Below, in pieces: positions 1-9,355 of a DNA stretch of 64,000 nucleotides. Under the pieces are notes generated by a model. The model was given only the letters and a program-made list of their open reading frames with translations, searched no databases and was not told where the DNA came from. Position 1 is the stretch's first letter. Each line of letters opens with the position of its first letter. The stretch spans positions 372,001 to 436,000 of the forward strand of contig NZ_CADIJX010000004.1 in NCBI RefSeq assembly GCF_902859625.1. Direction: 5' to 3'. This DNA comes from Achromobacter pestifer (GTDB lineage Bacteria > Pseudomonadota > Gammaproteobacteria > Burkholderiales > Burkholderiaceae_B). Position numbers and translations under genes: made by a program.

Positions 1-1
1 T

Positions 2-1021
2 CCCACGTCCAAGATCCTGGGCGACCCCGACCATCCCTACACCCGCAGCCTGATTTCGGCCGTGCCGCGCCCGGACATCAAGCTCAAGCGCTTTCCGCTG
101 GTCACGTACATCGAAGACGTGAAGACGCCGGCCCAGCCCCTGGACCTGGCCACGCACTGGCTGGGCCAACGGCGCGACTTCGGCGCGCATACCGACGGCC
201 CGCTGGTGCAGGTGCGTGATCTCTCCATGCGCTTTGTGCTCAAGAACGCACTGTTCAAGCGCAACCAACGCACGCTGGACGCGGTCAAGCGCGTGAACTT
301 CTCCATTGGCGAAGGCGAAGTCTTCGGGCTGGTCGGTGAATCCGGCTCGGGAAAGTCCACGGTGGCGCGGTTGATCTCGGGGTTGTACACGCCATCGGAA
401 GGGTCGGTCACGTTCGGCGGCACGGACCTGACCGCGCTCAAGGGCGAAAAACAGCTCAATCCGTTCCGACGCCAGATCCAGATGATCTTCCAGGATCCGT
501 TCTCGTCGCTCAACCCGCGCATGCGCGTGCTGGACATCGTTGCCGAGCCCATCCGCTTTCATAAGCTTGCCGCGTCCGAAGCCGAAACGCGCCGCATCGT
601 GGCCGACCTCCTGGATGTCGTGGGTCTGGGCGACCGTGCGGCAGAACGCTTCCCGCACGAATTCTCGGGTGGCCAGCGCCAGCGCATCTGCATCGCCCGC
701 GCATTGGCCACGCGCCCCCGCTTCCTGATCTGCGACGAACCCACTTCCGCGCTGGACGTGTCGATCCAGGCGCAGATCCTGAACCTGCTGAAAGACCTGC
801 AAGAAGAACTGGGCCTGACCATGCTCTTCATCAGCCATGACCTGCCAGTGATCCGCCAGATGTGCGACCGCGTGGGCGTGATGCGCTACGGCGAACTGCT
901 GGAAGTGGCCGAAACGGAAAGCCTGTTCGACCACCCCCAACACCCTTACAGCCAACACCTGCTTGGACTGATGCCCCGCCTGCAATCCATGTCCCGCGAG
1001 GGGCTGGACGTGGTGGGCTGA
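2..1021 (+). CDS. Fused dual-ATPase peptide ABC transporter protein (C-terminal part)
   Basis: ATP-hydrolysing subunit of an oligopeptide/dipeptide-type ABC importer, acting at the inner face of the membrane. The reading frame is already open at the window edge, so the N-terminus is missing. The first visible residues contain HPYTRSLISAVP, the usual end of a first Opp/Dpp ATPase domain. After a linker a complete second domain follows: Walker A GESGSGKST (about visible residues 113-120), Q-loop FQDPFSSLNP, signature FSGGQRQR, Walker B LICDEPTSALD and switch His in ISHDLP. This is the GsiA/YejF-like fused architecture. The amidohydrolase gene starts 25 bases downstream and is probably co-transcribed, which suggests that an imported peptide or amide is hydrolysed inside the cell. 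Substrate unknown. Confidence 0.9.
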   Translation, partial: PTSKILGDPDHPYTRSLISAVPRPDIKLKRFPLVTYIEDVKTPAQPLDLATHWLGQRRDFGAHTDGPLVQVRDLSMRFVLKNALFKRNQRTLDAVKRVNFSIGEGEVFGLVGESGSGKSTVARLISGLYTPSEGSVTFGGTDLTALKGEKQLNPFRRQIQMIFQDPFSSLNPRMRVLDIVAEPIRFHKLAASEAETRRIVADLLDVVGLGDRAAERFPHEFSGGQRQRICIARALATRPRFLICDEPTSALDVSIQAQILNLLKDLQEELGLTMLFISHDLPVIRQMCDRVGVMRYGELLEVAETESLFDHPQHPYSQHLLGLMPRLQSMSREGLDVVG

Positions 1022-1046
1022 GGCCCGGGCGCAACCGGAGCGAGAC

Positions 1047-2255
1047 ATGGCGGCGACACGACAGACCCTCTTCATCGGCGGTCAGGTATTCGATGGCGAA
1101 GGCAAGGCATTGCAAGACCACGGTGTGCTGGTCGAAGGCGACCGGGTGGCGCGCGTGGCGCCGGCGGGCGAATTCGAAGGCTATGCCGGCATGCGGATCA
1201 ACACCACCGGGATGACGCTGATGCCCAGCCTGGCGGATTGCCATGTCCACCTGGTCTACACCGGCAGCGCCGATCCCAACGCGCAGCTCAGCAAACAAGG
1301 CCCGGCACAAATCACGCTGACCGCGCTGGAGAACGCGCAGGCCAGCTTGCGCGGCGGCGTCACGGCGCTGCGCGATTGCGGCGGCAAGGACTATCTGGAA
1401 TTCGGCGTGCGCGACGCGATTGCGCGCGGTGTGTTTCCCGGCCCCACCATCAAGGCCTCGGGACGCATCATCTGCATGACGGGCGGGCACGGCAACCGCA
1501 TCGGCCGCGTAGCCGATGGCTGTGAAGATGTGATCAAGGCCGTGCGCGAACAGGTACACGCTGGCTGCGACCTGGTGAAGATCATGGCAACCGGCGGCGT
1601 CATGACGCCCGGCGTCAGCCCCATGGACGCGCACTACAGCTTCGATGAAATGAAAGCCGGCGTGCACGAAGCCAAGCGCTTCCGCAAAAGCACCGCCAGT
1701 CATGCACAAGGCACCCAAGGCATCTTGAACGCGGTGCGAGCAGGCATCGATTCAATCGAACACGGCATCTTCATGGACGACGATTGCCTGCGCGAAATGC
1801 TGGAGGCCGAAACCTATCTGGTGCCCACCATCGCAGCGGTACGCAACATCATCGCCAACGCCGACAACGGCATCCCGGCCTACGCGGTGGAAAAGGCGCG
1901 CGCGGTGGAGCAGCGCCACCGTGAATCGTTCCAGATGTATTACAAGGCGGGCGGACGCATCGCGATGGGCACGGACGCCGGCACGCCGTTCAACCTGCAT
2001 GGCGAAAACGCGATGGAACTGGCCTACATGGTGGAGTTCGGCATGACGCCCGTGGACGCACTGATCGCCGGCACCTCGCGCGGCCATGACCTCATGGGCC
2101 TGGACCAGCACGGCGTCGTCGCCGAGGGCAAGGTGGCCGACCTGCTGCTGGTGCAGGGCGACCCCACCGAAGACATCCTGAAAGCCGCCGACAAGCGCTT
2201 CCACGTGGCGGTGCTGCGCAATGGAGTGCTGGCGGCAGGGGCCTTGCCGTTCTGA
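1047..2255 (+). CDS. Metal-dependent amidohydrolase (imidazolonepropionase-like)
   Basis: Cytoplasmic hydrolase of the amidohydrolase superfamily, 402 aa. Metal ligands can be placed: DCHVH (H66, H68), the probable carboxylated Lys in VKIMATGG (K178), H219 in ASHAQG, H239 in SIEHG and the catalytic Asp in GTDAGTP (D310). An N-terminal beta-sandwich strand region (GGQVFDGEG) and the C-terminal return of that domain (VVAEGKVADLLLVQGDP) are both present, so it is full length. Members of this branch hydrolyse Xaa-Pro dipeptides, imidazolones or N-acyl amino acids, and the sequence alone does not choose between them. It follows the peptide-type ABC ATPase by 25 bases and is probably in its operon. 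Confidence 0.85.
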   Translation: MAATRQTLFIGGQVFDGEGKALQDHGVLVEGDRVARVAPAGEFEGYAGMRINTTGMTLMPSLADCHVHLVYTGSADPNAQLSKQGPAQITLTALENAQASLRGGVTALRDCGGKDYLEFGVRDAIARGVFPGPTIKASGRIICMTGGHGNRIGRVADGCEDVIKAVREQVHAGCDLVKIMATGGVMTPGVSPMDAHYSFDEMKAGVHEAKRFRKSTASHAQGTQGILNAVRAGIDSIEHGIFMDDDCLREMLEAETYLVPTIAAVRNIIANADNGIPAYAVEKARAVEQRHRESFQMYYKAGGRIAMGTDAGTPFNLHGENAMELAYMVEFGMTPVDALIAGTSRGHDLMGLDQHGVVAEGKVADLLLVQGDPTEDILKAADKRFHVAVLRNGVLAAGALPF

Positions 2256-2294
2256 CAGTCAGGCCCGGCGGTCATCGTCCCGGCATGAAAAAAA

Positions 2295-2322
2295 CCGCCG
2301 CGCCCAGGGCGCGGCGGCTTTT
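2295..2322. terminator. Bidirectional intrinsic terminator
   Basis: Near-perfect 11-bp G+C-rich palindrome (2295-2305 against 2307-2317) with an A-run before and a T-run after. It lies between the amidohydrolase and the convergent YdgA-like gene and could stop transcription from both sides. Confidence 0.8.
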
Positions 2323-2351
2323 GACTTTGCGTGGCTTGAAACTGCCCGCGC

Positions 2352-3824
2352 TTAGCGCGCGCCGCCCATGGCGCCGCTCATCACCATCATCAGGAACTGC
2401 TCAACCGGCATCTTCTTGCCGTTGAAGTCGACTTGGCCGTCGGCGTAGTTCAGGTACGTCACGATGTTGTTGTTCTCGACCTTGGCCATGCCCATGGCGG
2501 TTGCCATGGTGCCAACCATTTCGGCCTGGCCCTTGGCGGTCTTTTCGGCCTGATCAGCCGGCACGCCGCGCATTTGCGGTTCGATGGCCATCAGATCGGT
2601 CAGGTTGCCCTTGGACAGCACCAGCTTGGCATCCAGCTTGCGAACAGCCTGCGTCAGCGTATCGGCGAATTCACCGTCCATGGACGCCGGCTTGGCCAGA
2701 TCCAGATTCAGGTTGAACGTGGACGTGCCGTTGGTGGTGCGCACTTCCAGCGGCGACACCGCCAAGGTCGGGTTACCAGCCAACAACAGCTCGACGTTGG
2801 TCTTGAGAATCTGCTTTTCTTCCGGCGTGAATTCCGGCGTCTGCTGGTCGCCCTGGCTTTGCATCATGCGACGCGAAGAGGCTTCATAAACGTCGTTCAG
2901 CGCCTTGAACGCCTTGGCGTCCAGCTTCTGCACATCCACGGTCAACTTCATGCCGGCCATGTCCTTGGCCTGCACGTTGATCATGCCGAAGTCCAACGCC
3001 ATCTTGACGCCCATGGCCGAACCGGCTTCCGTCATGTCGACGGCAACCGAGGTGTCCTTGAACTGAACCGGCGGCTTTTCCTTGGAGGTGATCGTCCAGT
3101 CCTTGAACATCACCTTCTGGTTGCCCACGAACAAGTCGTTCGACGTCGGCGTCATGTCGCTGGTCAGCGTGATGCCTTGCAAGGTCATGCTGACGATGTC
3201 GCTGCTGTCCGACTGGCCGGCCAGGACCAGCTTGTCCGTCTTCATCTCGACGACGCTGTGCTTGCTGCCCATGGCGTATTCGACGTTGCCGGTCATGCCC
3301 GAGAAGCTCAGGTTGGTGTCGCCCTTGGCCACTTCCACCGGCGCCAGGTTGAACTTGCCCGTGATGTTCTTGGCGTAGCTGACGCTGTAATGGCCGGTCA
3401 GGGGCGTTGCGCCCTTGGCGGCAACAAACCAATCCTTGACGGCCGGCGTCTCTTCCAGCGCGAAGTCGCTGGCCACCATCGCCGGAGCGAAGGAACCGGA
3501 CTTCAGGTTCGACAGCGGCAGGGGACCATGCGACAGGTGCTCGACAAACAGCACATCGCGATCCACGGCAGGCTTGCCTTCGCTAGCGGGCAGGGTGAAC
3601 TTCACGCGGTAACGCGCGGTGGAGGAAAACACGCCGCGCTCAAACGACACCAGTTCAACGTTGGAGGCGATGCCCCACTTGGCGTTGACGGTCTTCAGGC
3701 CTTCATTGGCGTTGGCGATCGACTGATTGAGGAAGTCCTCGGCCTTCTGGCCCGTGTACCAGGCCGTGCCGGTCCAGACCGCGCCCAGGGCAACGACAAT
3801 ACCCACTAATGCCGATTTCTTCAT
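2352..3824 (-). CDS. YdgA/DUF945 family protein
   Basis: 490-aa protein of the YdgA (DUF945) family, whose function is poorly defined. The N-terminus MKKSALVGIVVALGAVWTG is a short basic stretch followed by a single hydrophobic segment, so it is a signal anchor with the rest in the periplasm. The body is rich in beta-prone repeats, including the typical TGHYSVSYA and LKSGSFAPAMVAS segments. The last 60 residues carry the family-type QVDFNGKKMPVEQFL ending. The start ATG is preceded by AGGA-like bases at normal distance. It stands alone between a shared terminator and a 300-base intergenic region. Confidence 0.8.
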   Translation of the reverse strand: MKKSALVGIVVALGAVWTGTAWYTGQKAEDFLNQSIANANEGLKTVNAKWGIASNVELVSFERGVFSSTARYRVKFTLPASEGKPAVDRDVLFVEHLSHGPLPLSNLKSGSFAPAMVASDFALEETPAVKDWFVAAKGATPLTGHYSVSYAKNITGKFNLAPVEVAKGDTNLSFSGMTGNVEYAMGSKHSVVEMKTDKLVLAGQSDSSDIVSMTLQGITLTSDMTPTSNDLFVGNQKVMFKDWTITSKEKPPVQFKDTSVAVDMTEAGSAMGVKMALDFGMINVQAKDMAGMKLTVDVQKLDAKAFKALNDVYEASSRRMMQSQGDQQTPEFTPEEKQILKTNVELLLAGNPTLAVSPLEVRTTNGTSTFNLNLDLAKPASMDGEFADTLTQAVRKLDAKLVLSKGNLTDLMAIEPQMRGVPADQAEKTAKGQAEMVGTMATAMGMAKVENNNIVTYLNYADGQVDFNGKKMPVEQFLMMVMSGAMGGAR

Positions 3825-4128
3825 AGCAATCCTTTATTCTTCAAATGGATATAAGCGCACGGATTATAGGGAGTGCCGCCTAGGGAAAACACTTATTTCG
3901 TGCATAGGCGATGCAATATGTTACTTGGTGATACCGCATTGCGAAAAAACCACCGGTGCTGCAATGCCACATCAGCTACAATCACCCCGTGTGCTTTGCC
4001 AATCTGCACACGTCCGCTAGGCCCTTCGCTGCCAAGCTTCGCCCATCAGGGCGCTTCCCTTTTCTCCTTATTCGTCCGCCTGGATTGGAGTCTCTCAACT
4101 TGAGCGACGGGCTGCCGCTGGAGTTGTT
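3825..4128 (+). promoter_or_regulatory. Intergenic region with probable long rhlE 5' leader
   Basis: 304 bases without a convincing gene. A TACAAT hexamer at 3977-3982 is the best -10 candidate for rhlE and would give a leader of about 140 nt; no good -35 was found at 16-18 bases. Within that leader CGCCC-atca-GGCG-type pairing around 4044-4060 forms a small hairpin followed by a pyrimidine-rich run. Structured leaders are common for DEAD-box helicase genes, but no known riboregulator was recognised. Confidence 0.35.
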
Positions 4129-5673
4129 TTGACTACCTCTTCCCCTTTTGCCGACCTCGGGCTGGCTGATTCCCTGTTGCGCGCTATTGCCGACACCGGC
4201 TATACCGCACCCACCCCCATTCAAGCCCAGGCCATTCCGCAAGTGCTGAAAGGTGGCGACCTGCTGGCCGCCGCACAGACCGGCACCGGCAAGACCGCCG
4301 GCTTCACGCTGCCGATTCTGCACCTGCTGATGCAGCAGAAGCCTGAATTGCGCAAGCCCGGCCGTCCCCGTTGCCTGATCCTGACCCCGACGCGCGAATT
4401 GACCGCGCAGGTCGCGGAATCGGTCCAGACCTACGGCAAATACACCTCGCTGACGTCCATGGTGATGTTCGGCGGCGTCAACATCAACCCCCAGATCTCC
4501 GCGCTGCGCAAGCCGCTGGACATCCTGGTGGCCACCCCCGGCCGCCTGCTGGACCACTGCGGCCAGAAGACGGTGGACCTGTCGGGCGTGGAAATCCTGG
4601 TGCTGGACGAAGCCGACCGCATGCTGGACATGGGCTTCATCCGCGACATCCGCAAGATCCTCGCGCTGCTGCCCAAGCAACGCCAGAACCTGCTGTTCTC
4701 GGCCACGTTCTCGGACGAGATCCGCACGCTGGCGCGCGGCGTTCTGAACAACCCGGGCGAAGTCTCGGTCACCCCGCGCAACACCGCCACCGAACTGGTC
4801 ACCCAGACGGTGCACATGGTGGAACAGCACCACAAGCGCGATCTGATCAGCCACATCATCCGTGAAAGCGGCTGGCACCAGGTGCTGGTCTTCACGCGCA
4901 CCAAGCACGGCGCCAACCGCCTGGCTGAGAAGCTGGTCAAGGACGGCCTGACCGCCGCCGCGATCCACGGCAACAAGAGCCAATCGGCCCGCACCCGCGC
5001 GCTGGCCGGCTTCAAGGACAGCACCGTGACGGTCCTGGTGGCGACCGACATCGCCGCCCGTGGCCTGGACATCGACCAGTTGCCCCAGGTCGTGAACTTT
5101 GAATTGCCCAACGTGCCGGAAGACTACGTGCACCGTATCGGCCGCACGGGCCGTGCCGGCTCGACGGGTGCTGCGGTATCGCTGGTCGACAACAGCGAAA
5201 TCAAGCTGTTGAAGGACATCGAGCGCCTGATCAAGAAGACGATCGAGCGCAAGCCCGTGGAAGGCTGGACCCCGTCCGCCACCAGCGCGGCGGCTTTCGA
5301 GCGTCAGGAACGTGACGAAGACGCCCGCAGCCCGCGCGGCGGCAACCGCAATGGCGGCCGTGGCGGCAACGCGGGCCGTGGCAATGGTGGTGGCGGCAAT
5401 GCCGGCGCCGGCCGTTCGTCGCGTCCCGCTCAAGGCCAACCTCGCGCCGCTGCCGGCGGCCGCGCGCCTGCGCCGGCCCGTGCCGGTGGTGACGGCCGTG
5501 GCAATGGCGGTTCGCGTGACGGCAAGCCCGCTGACCGTCCGGCTCACGCCGGCCGTGGCGAAAGCCGCCCGCAGCAAAGCCAGCGCCGTCCGGAAGGGGC
5601 ATCGCGTCCTGCCGGCAACGGTGGTGCGGGGCGCCCGGCGGGCGGCTCGCGCGGCGCATTGCTGAGCAAGTAA
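4129..5673 (+). CDS. rhlE: ATP-dependent RNA helicase RhlE
   Basis: DEAD-box RNA helicase, 514 aa, acting on structured RNA (ribosome assembly, RNA decay). The motifs are all present: Q-motif PTPIQ (29-33), Walker A AQTGTGKT (49-56), [12 protein letters not shown] (160-163), SATF, and in the second RecA domain [11 protein letters not shown] and HRIGRTGR. From about residue 395 the protein becomes a low-complexity basic tail rich in Gly, Arg, Asn and Ala (repeated GGRGG and GNGG units), as in RhlE proteins that bind RNA through a disordered end. The start is TTG at 4129, chosen because GGAG (4120-4123) lies five bases upstream and the encoded [12 protein letters not shown] matches the family start. 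A 611-aa open frame on the other strand is an artefact of its G+C bias. Confidence 0.95.
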   Translation: MTTSSPFADLGLADSLLRAIADTGYTAPTPIQAQAIPQVLKGGDLLAAAQTGTGKTAGFTLPILHLLMQQKPELRKPGRPRCLILTPTRELTAQVAESVQTYGKYTSLTSMVMFGGVNINPQISALRKPLDILVATPGRLLDHCGQKTVDLSGVEILVLDEADRMLDMGFIRDIRKILALLPKQRQNLLFSATFSDEIRTLARGVLNNPGEVSVTPRNTATELVTQTVHMVEQHHKRDLISHIIRESGWHQVLVFTRTKHGANRLAEKLVKDGLTAAAIHGNKSQSARTRALAGFKDSTVTVLVATDIAARGLDIDQLPQVVNFELPNVPEDYVHRIGRTGRAGSTGAAVSLVDNSEIKLLKDIERLIKKTIERKPVEGWTPSATSAAAFERQERDEDARSPRGGNRNGGRGGNAGRGNGGGGNAGAGRSSRPAQGQPRAAAGGRAPAPARAGGDGRGNGGSRDGKPADRPAHAGRGESRPQQSQRRPEGASRPAGNGGAGRPAGGSRGALLSK

Positions 5674-5734
5674 TCCCAAGCAGGTAATATCACCGCCACA
5701 CCCCGAATCCTGCGATCCAAGGACCCGCGCCATC

Positions 5735-6364
5735 ATGCCCTTATCCACCTGGTTGACGTTCTTCCTGGCCTCCTGGGCCATTTCGTTCTCACCAGGCGCG
5801 GGCGCGATCTCTGCCATGTCCTCTGGACTGAAGTACGGCTTTGCACGTGGCTACTGGAACACGGCCGGCCTCATCATGGGCATCCTGTTCCAGTTCGTCG
5901 TCGTGGCCGTGGGGTTGGGTGCGGTGCTGGCCACGTCCGAAATGGCCTTCAATGTGGTCAAGTACCTGGGCGTGGCCTATCTGATCTATCTGGGTGTGCG
6001 TCAGATCCGCACCGATGCCGCGCCTGTCGCGGTCGATTCGGGCGATCCCAAGCAAGCCTCGATCCGGGAACTCGTCATGCGCGGCTTCCTGATCAACACC
6101 ATGAACCCCAAGGGCACGGTGTTCCTGCTGGCCGTGGTGCCGCAGTTCGTCGACACCGCGCTGCCGCTCACGCCGCAGTACGCGGCGCTGGCGGGCACCC
6201 TGGCGTTTACCGACCTGGTGGCCATGGGCGTGTACACGCTGCTGGCGGCGCGTGTGTTGCGCCTGCTTCGCGACGCCAAGCACATCCGCTGGATGAACCG
6301 CACCTTCGGTTCGTTGTTCATCCTGGCCGGTGTCTTCCTGGCGTCGTTCCGCCGCCACTCCTGA
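5735..6364 (+). CDS. LysE/RhtB family amino-acid exporter
   Basis: 209-aa inner-membrane exporter of the LysE/RhtB family, expected to expel amino acids or their derivatives. The family signature SFSPGAGAISAMSSGLKYG follows the first membrane segment, and about six hydrophobic segments can be traced. The second conserved block LINTMNPKGTVFLLAVVPQF is present. It follows rhlE by 61 bases with no terminator seen between them, but ends in its own terminator before prfC. Substrate cannot be told from sequence. Confidence 0.85.
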   Translation: MPLSTWLTFFLASWAISFSPGAGAISAMSSGLKYGFARGYWNTAGLIMGILFQFVVVAVGLGAVLATSEMAFNVVKYLGVAYLIYLGVRQIRTDAAPVAVDSGDPKQASIRELVMRGFLINTMNPKGTVFLLAVVPQFVDTALPLTPQYAALAGTLAFTDLVAMGVYTLLAARVLRLLRDAKHIRWMNRTFGSLFILAGVFLASFRRHS

Positions 6365-6376
6365 ATCTTCAGGCCC

Positions 6377-6415
6377 GGGGCACGCGCTGGCAACGGCGCG
6401 TGCCCCGCGCTTTTC
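6377..6415 (+). terminator. Intrinsic terminator after the LysE gene
   Basis: Perfect 11-bp stem (6377-6387 with 6396-6406), 8-base loop, followed by gcgcttttc. It lies 13 bases after the LysE stop codon. Confidence 0.7.
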
Positions 6416-6473
6416 ATGCACGATGCCGGACCTCGCCGGCCTAAAAAGCGGCGTTAAGTACAATCCCCCGACC

Positions 6474-8081
6474 ATGAATATCCAACAAGAAGTTGCGCGG
6501 CGCCGAACGTTCGCGATCATTTCCCACCCTGACGCGGGCAAGACCACGCTGACCGAAAAGCTGTTGCTGTTCGCAGGCGCGATCCAGATCGCCGGCAGCG
6601 TCAAGGCACGCAAAGCGTCCCGCCACGCCTCCTCGGATTGGATGGAAATTGAAAAGCAGCGCGGCATTTCCGTGGCGTCCTCGGTGATGCAGATGGAATA
6701 CCGCGATTGCGTCATCAACCTGCTCGACACCCCGGGCCACCAGGACTTCTCCGAAGATACCTACCGGGTGCTGACGGCGGTGGATGCCGCGCTGATGGTG
6801 ATCGACGCCGCCAATGGCGTCGAGCCGCAAACGATCCGCCTGCTGCAAGTCTGCCGCGCGCGCAACACGCCCATCATCACGTTCATCAACAAGATGGACC
6901 GTGAAGTGCGCGAACCGCTGGAACTGCTGTCGGAAATCGAAGGCCACCTGGGCATGGACACCGTGCCGTTCTCGTGGCCCGTCGGCATGGGCAAGTCGTT
7001 CGGCGGCGTGTTCGACATCCGGCGCGACCGCATGCGCGTGTTCCGCCCTGGGCAGGAACGCCGTTCCGACACCGATGACTTCATCGAAGGCTTGGCCAAC
7101 CCCGAGATTGCCCGCCGTTTCGGCTCGGCCTTCGAGCAGGCCAGCGGCGAGATCGAACTCATCAACGAAGCCGCGCCGCCGTTTGACCGCGAGCAGTTCC
7201 TGGCCGGCAAGCAGACCCCGGTGTTCTTCGGCTCCGCCATCAACAACTTCGGCGTGCAGGAAGTGCTGGACGCCCTGGTCGAACAGGCGCCGCCCCCGGG
7301 CCCGCGCGTTGCCCTGCAACGCGAAGTGCTGCCCGAAGAGCCCAAATTCACGGGTGTGGTGTTCAAGGTGCAGGCCAACATGGACCCTGCGCACCGCGAC
7401 CGCGTCGCCTTCGTGCGCGTCAGTTCAGGCCGCTTTGAACGCGGCATGCGCCTGAAGGTCGCCCGCACCAACAAGGAAATGCGCCCCAACAACGTGGTGT
7501 CTTTCCTGTCGCAGCGGCGCGAGCTGCTGGACGAGGCCTATGCCGGCGACGTGATCGGTATCCCGAACCACGGCGTGCTGCAATTGGGCGACGTCCTGAC
7601 AGAAGGCGAAACGCTGCAATTCACCGGCTTGCCGTTCTTCGCGCCCGAGCTCTTCCAGGCGGTCGAAGTGAAGGACCCGCTGCGCATCAAGCAGTTGCGC
7701 ACCGGCTTGACGCAATTGGGCGAAGAAGGCGCCATTCAGGTGTTCCGTCCCGAGGCGGCCGGCGGCTCGCTGCTGCTGGGCGCGGTCGGCCAACTTCAGT
7801 TTGAAGTGGTCGCTCATCGCCTGAAAACGGAGTACGGCGTAGACGCCCGGATGCTGCCTTCCCGCTACACAATGGCACGTTGGATTACGTCTGAAAACCC
7901 CAAGGCGCTGCGCAAGTTCATGGATGCCAATGCAGCTCATATCGCCTATGATGTGGTCGATGCGGCGGCGTTTTTGATCAGTTCCCCTGCGCAGTTGCGC
8001 GTGGCCGAGGACCTGTATCCCGATGTGAAATTCCATGCGATGCGCGAGCACGGCGGCAAGGTTTTCGGGGACAAAGCGTAG
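6474..8081 (+). CDS. prfC: Peptide chain release factor 3
   Basis: RF3, the GTPase that removes RF1/RF2 from the ribosome after termination; 535 aa, the usual size. G1 SHPDAGKTT, switch region with RGISVASSVMQ, G3 DTPGHQDFSEDTYR, G4 NKMDRE and the domain II/III blocks (FKVQANMDPAHRDR, GAVGQLQFEV) are all visible. The start ATG at 6474 gives the family N-terminus MNIQQEVARRRTFAIISHPD; a longer in-frame start at 6330 would overlap the LysE gene and its terminator and is rejected. No clear Shine-Dalgarno precedes the chosen ATG. Confidence 0.95.
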   Translation: MNIQQEVARRRTFAIISHPDAGKTTLTEKLLLFAGAIQIAGSVKARKASRHASSDWMEIEKQRGISVASSVMQMEYRDCVINLLDTPGHQDFSEDTYRVLTAVDAALMVIDAANGVEPQTIRLLQVCRARNTPIITFINKMDREVREPLELLSEIEGHLGMDTVPFSWPVGMGKSFGGVFDIRRDRMRVFRPGQERRSDTDDFIEGLANPEIARRFGSAFEQASGEIELINEAAPPFDREQFLAGKQTPVFFGSAINNFGVQEVLDALVEQAPPPGPRVALQREVLPEEPKFTGVVFKVQANMDPAHRDRVAFVRVSSGRFERGMRLKVARTNKEMRPNNVVSFLSQRRELLDEAYAGDVIGIPNHGVLQLGDVLTEGETLQFTGLPFFAPELFQAVEVKDPLRIKQLRTGLTQLGEEGAIQVFRPEAAGGSLLLGAVGQLQFEVVAHRLKTEYGVDARMLPSRYTMARWITSENPKALRKFMDANAAHIAYDVVDAAAFLISSPAQLRVAEDLYPDVKFHAMREHGGKVFGDKA

Positions 8082-8117
8082 ACCCGTTCGGGTTCCGCAT
8101 GGCAGATGAGGGTAGCA

Positions 8118-8792
8118 ATGTCTTGGCGTTTATTATTCGCAACGCTCCTGATCGCGCTTGGCGCGTCGGCCTGGGGCGGGATTCAACTGGGTGATTGGCT
8201 GGTGGCGCACGCGCCGCCCGCCGCACCCGCTCCTGGGCAGGACGCGGCGGCTTCTCAGCAACCCGTTCTGGATGCCAACGGACGGCCCTATGTGGCGCAG
8301 CCGCCGCAGCCCCGCATCGACGGCACCTTGGGCGTGCCGGACAAGCCCGCCGACCGCGAATGGCAGGTCAACACGGTGTCGTTGTTCGACACCGTGAGCG
8401 ATCCGGCCGTGAAACTCTCGCGCGAGCGCATCTCCCCCGAACAGGCCCGCGAAATCGCAGCCGCCTCGGAAGTACCGCTGCCCTCGGGCACGTCGGATGT
8501 CAGCACCCTGGACTTGCAGGTGCCTGGCACGTCCACCGCGATCAACGGCGGCCAGGCGCAAGCGGGTGGCTACGGCACGCCGCAAATGGTGCAAGCGCCT
8601 CCGCCCCCGCCCAACACCTCGCCCATTGCGGGTGCGGCTGGCTGGCAAGATTCCCTCAAGCGTGAATTGGCGCAATGCGCCACGCAGGGCTTCTTTGAGC
8701 GCCCCTCATGCTCGTGGGCTGCTCGCAACAAGTACTGTGCGCCCAACCGCGCGTGGGGCACCATGGCCGAATGCCCGGCCCGTCCACAATAA
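8118..8792 (+). CDS. Membrane-anchored hypothetical protein with C-terminal cysteines
   Basis: 224-aa protein of unknown function. One N-terminal hydrophobic segment (about residues 3-20, LLFATLLIALGASAW) anchors it. A Pro/Ala/Gln-rich linker follows. The last 45 residues hold four cysteines (CATQGFFERPSC, KYC, AEC) that could form disulfides in the periplasm. ATG 8118 is preferred over 8106 because GAGGG at 8109-8113 lies five bases upstream of it. It follows prfC by 36 bases and ends at a strong terminator, so it may be co-expressed with prfC. Confidence 0.7.
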   Translation: MSWRLLFATLLIALGASAWGGIQLGDWLVAHAPPAAPAPGQDAAASQQPVLDANGRPYVAQPPQPRIDGTLGVPDKPADREWQVNTVSLFDTVSDPAVKLSRERISPEQAREIAAASEVPLPSGTSDVSTLDLQVPGTSTAINGGQAQAGGYGTPQMVQAPPPPPNTSPIAGAAGWQDSLKRELAQCATQGFFERPSCSWAARNKYCAPNRAWGTMAECPARPQ

Positions 8793-8830
8793 ATAGGAAA
8801 GGCCCCCACGCTGCGCACGTTATGCGGCAA

Positions 8831-8868
8831 AAAACAATGGCGCCCCGAGGGGCGCCATTGTTTTGGCC
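8831..8868. terminator. Bidirectional terminator between convergent genes
   Basis: Perfect 16-bp inverted repeat (8831-8846 with 8849-8864) that begins with AAAA and ends with TTTT, so it serves both the anchored protein gene and bfr. Confidence 0.9.
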
Positions 8869-8878
8869 GGAAGGATGC

Positions 8879-9355
8879 TTATTCGGGCACGGACATCTGG
8901 CTTTGCAGGTAGTTCTGGATACCGACCTTGTCGATCAGATCGATCTGGGTTTCCAGATAATCGATGTGCTCTTCGGTGTCGTCCAGAATGTCCTGGAACA
9001 GATCGCGCGAGACGTAATCGCGCACCGATTCGCAATAGGCAATCGCTTCCACGACGGTGGCATGCGCCGCTTGCTCAAGCTTCAAATCACAGGCCAGCAG
9101 CTCGGGCACGTCTTCACCGATCAGCAGCTTGTGCAGGTCTTGCAGGTTGGGCAGGCCATCCAGCATGAAGATGCGGGCGATCAGACGATCGGCATGCTTC
9201 ATTTCACCGATGGATTCTTCGTACTCATGCTTGCCCAGCTTATCGAAGCCCCAATGATTCAGCATGCGAGCATGCAGGAAGTATTGGTTGATGGCCGTCA
9301 GTTCATTGGTCAGTTGCTTGTTCAGAAACTGGATGACGGTTTTGTCGCCTTTCAT
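8879..9355 (-). CDS. bfr: Bacterioferritin
   Basis: Iron-storage haem ferritin subunit, 158 aa, forming a 24-mer shell in the cytoplasm. The start [15 protein letters not shown] and the tail IQNYLQSQM are typical. Haem ligand Met52 (EMKHAD) is present. Of the di-iron ferroxidase ligands known in E. coli, E18, E51, H54, E94 and H130 are conserved, but the position of E127 holds Thr (DDTEEH aligns without gaps to the E. coli RDEEGH). The start at 9355 is preceded by AAGGAG. bfd, its usual partner for iron release, lies 1.5 kb away on the same strand beyond an unrelated transporter gene. Confidence 0.93.
   Translation of the reverse strand: MKGDKTVIQFLNKQLTNELTAINQYFLHARMLNHWGFDKLGKHEYEESIGEMKHADRLIARIFMLDGLPNLQDLHKLLIGEDVPELLACDLKLEQAAHATVVEAIAYCESVRDYVSRDLFQDILDDTEEHIDYLETQIDLIDKVGIQNYLQSQMSVPE

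Noticed and set aside
3982-5817. 611-codon open frame antisense to rhlE
   Set aside because: Low-complexity Arg/Ala-rich product, caused by third-position G+C in rhlE; no ribosome site or motifs.
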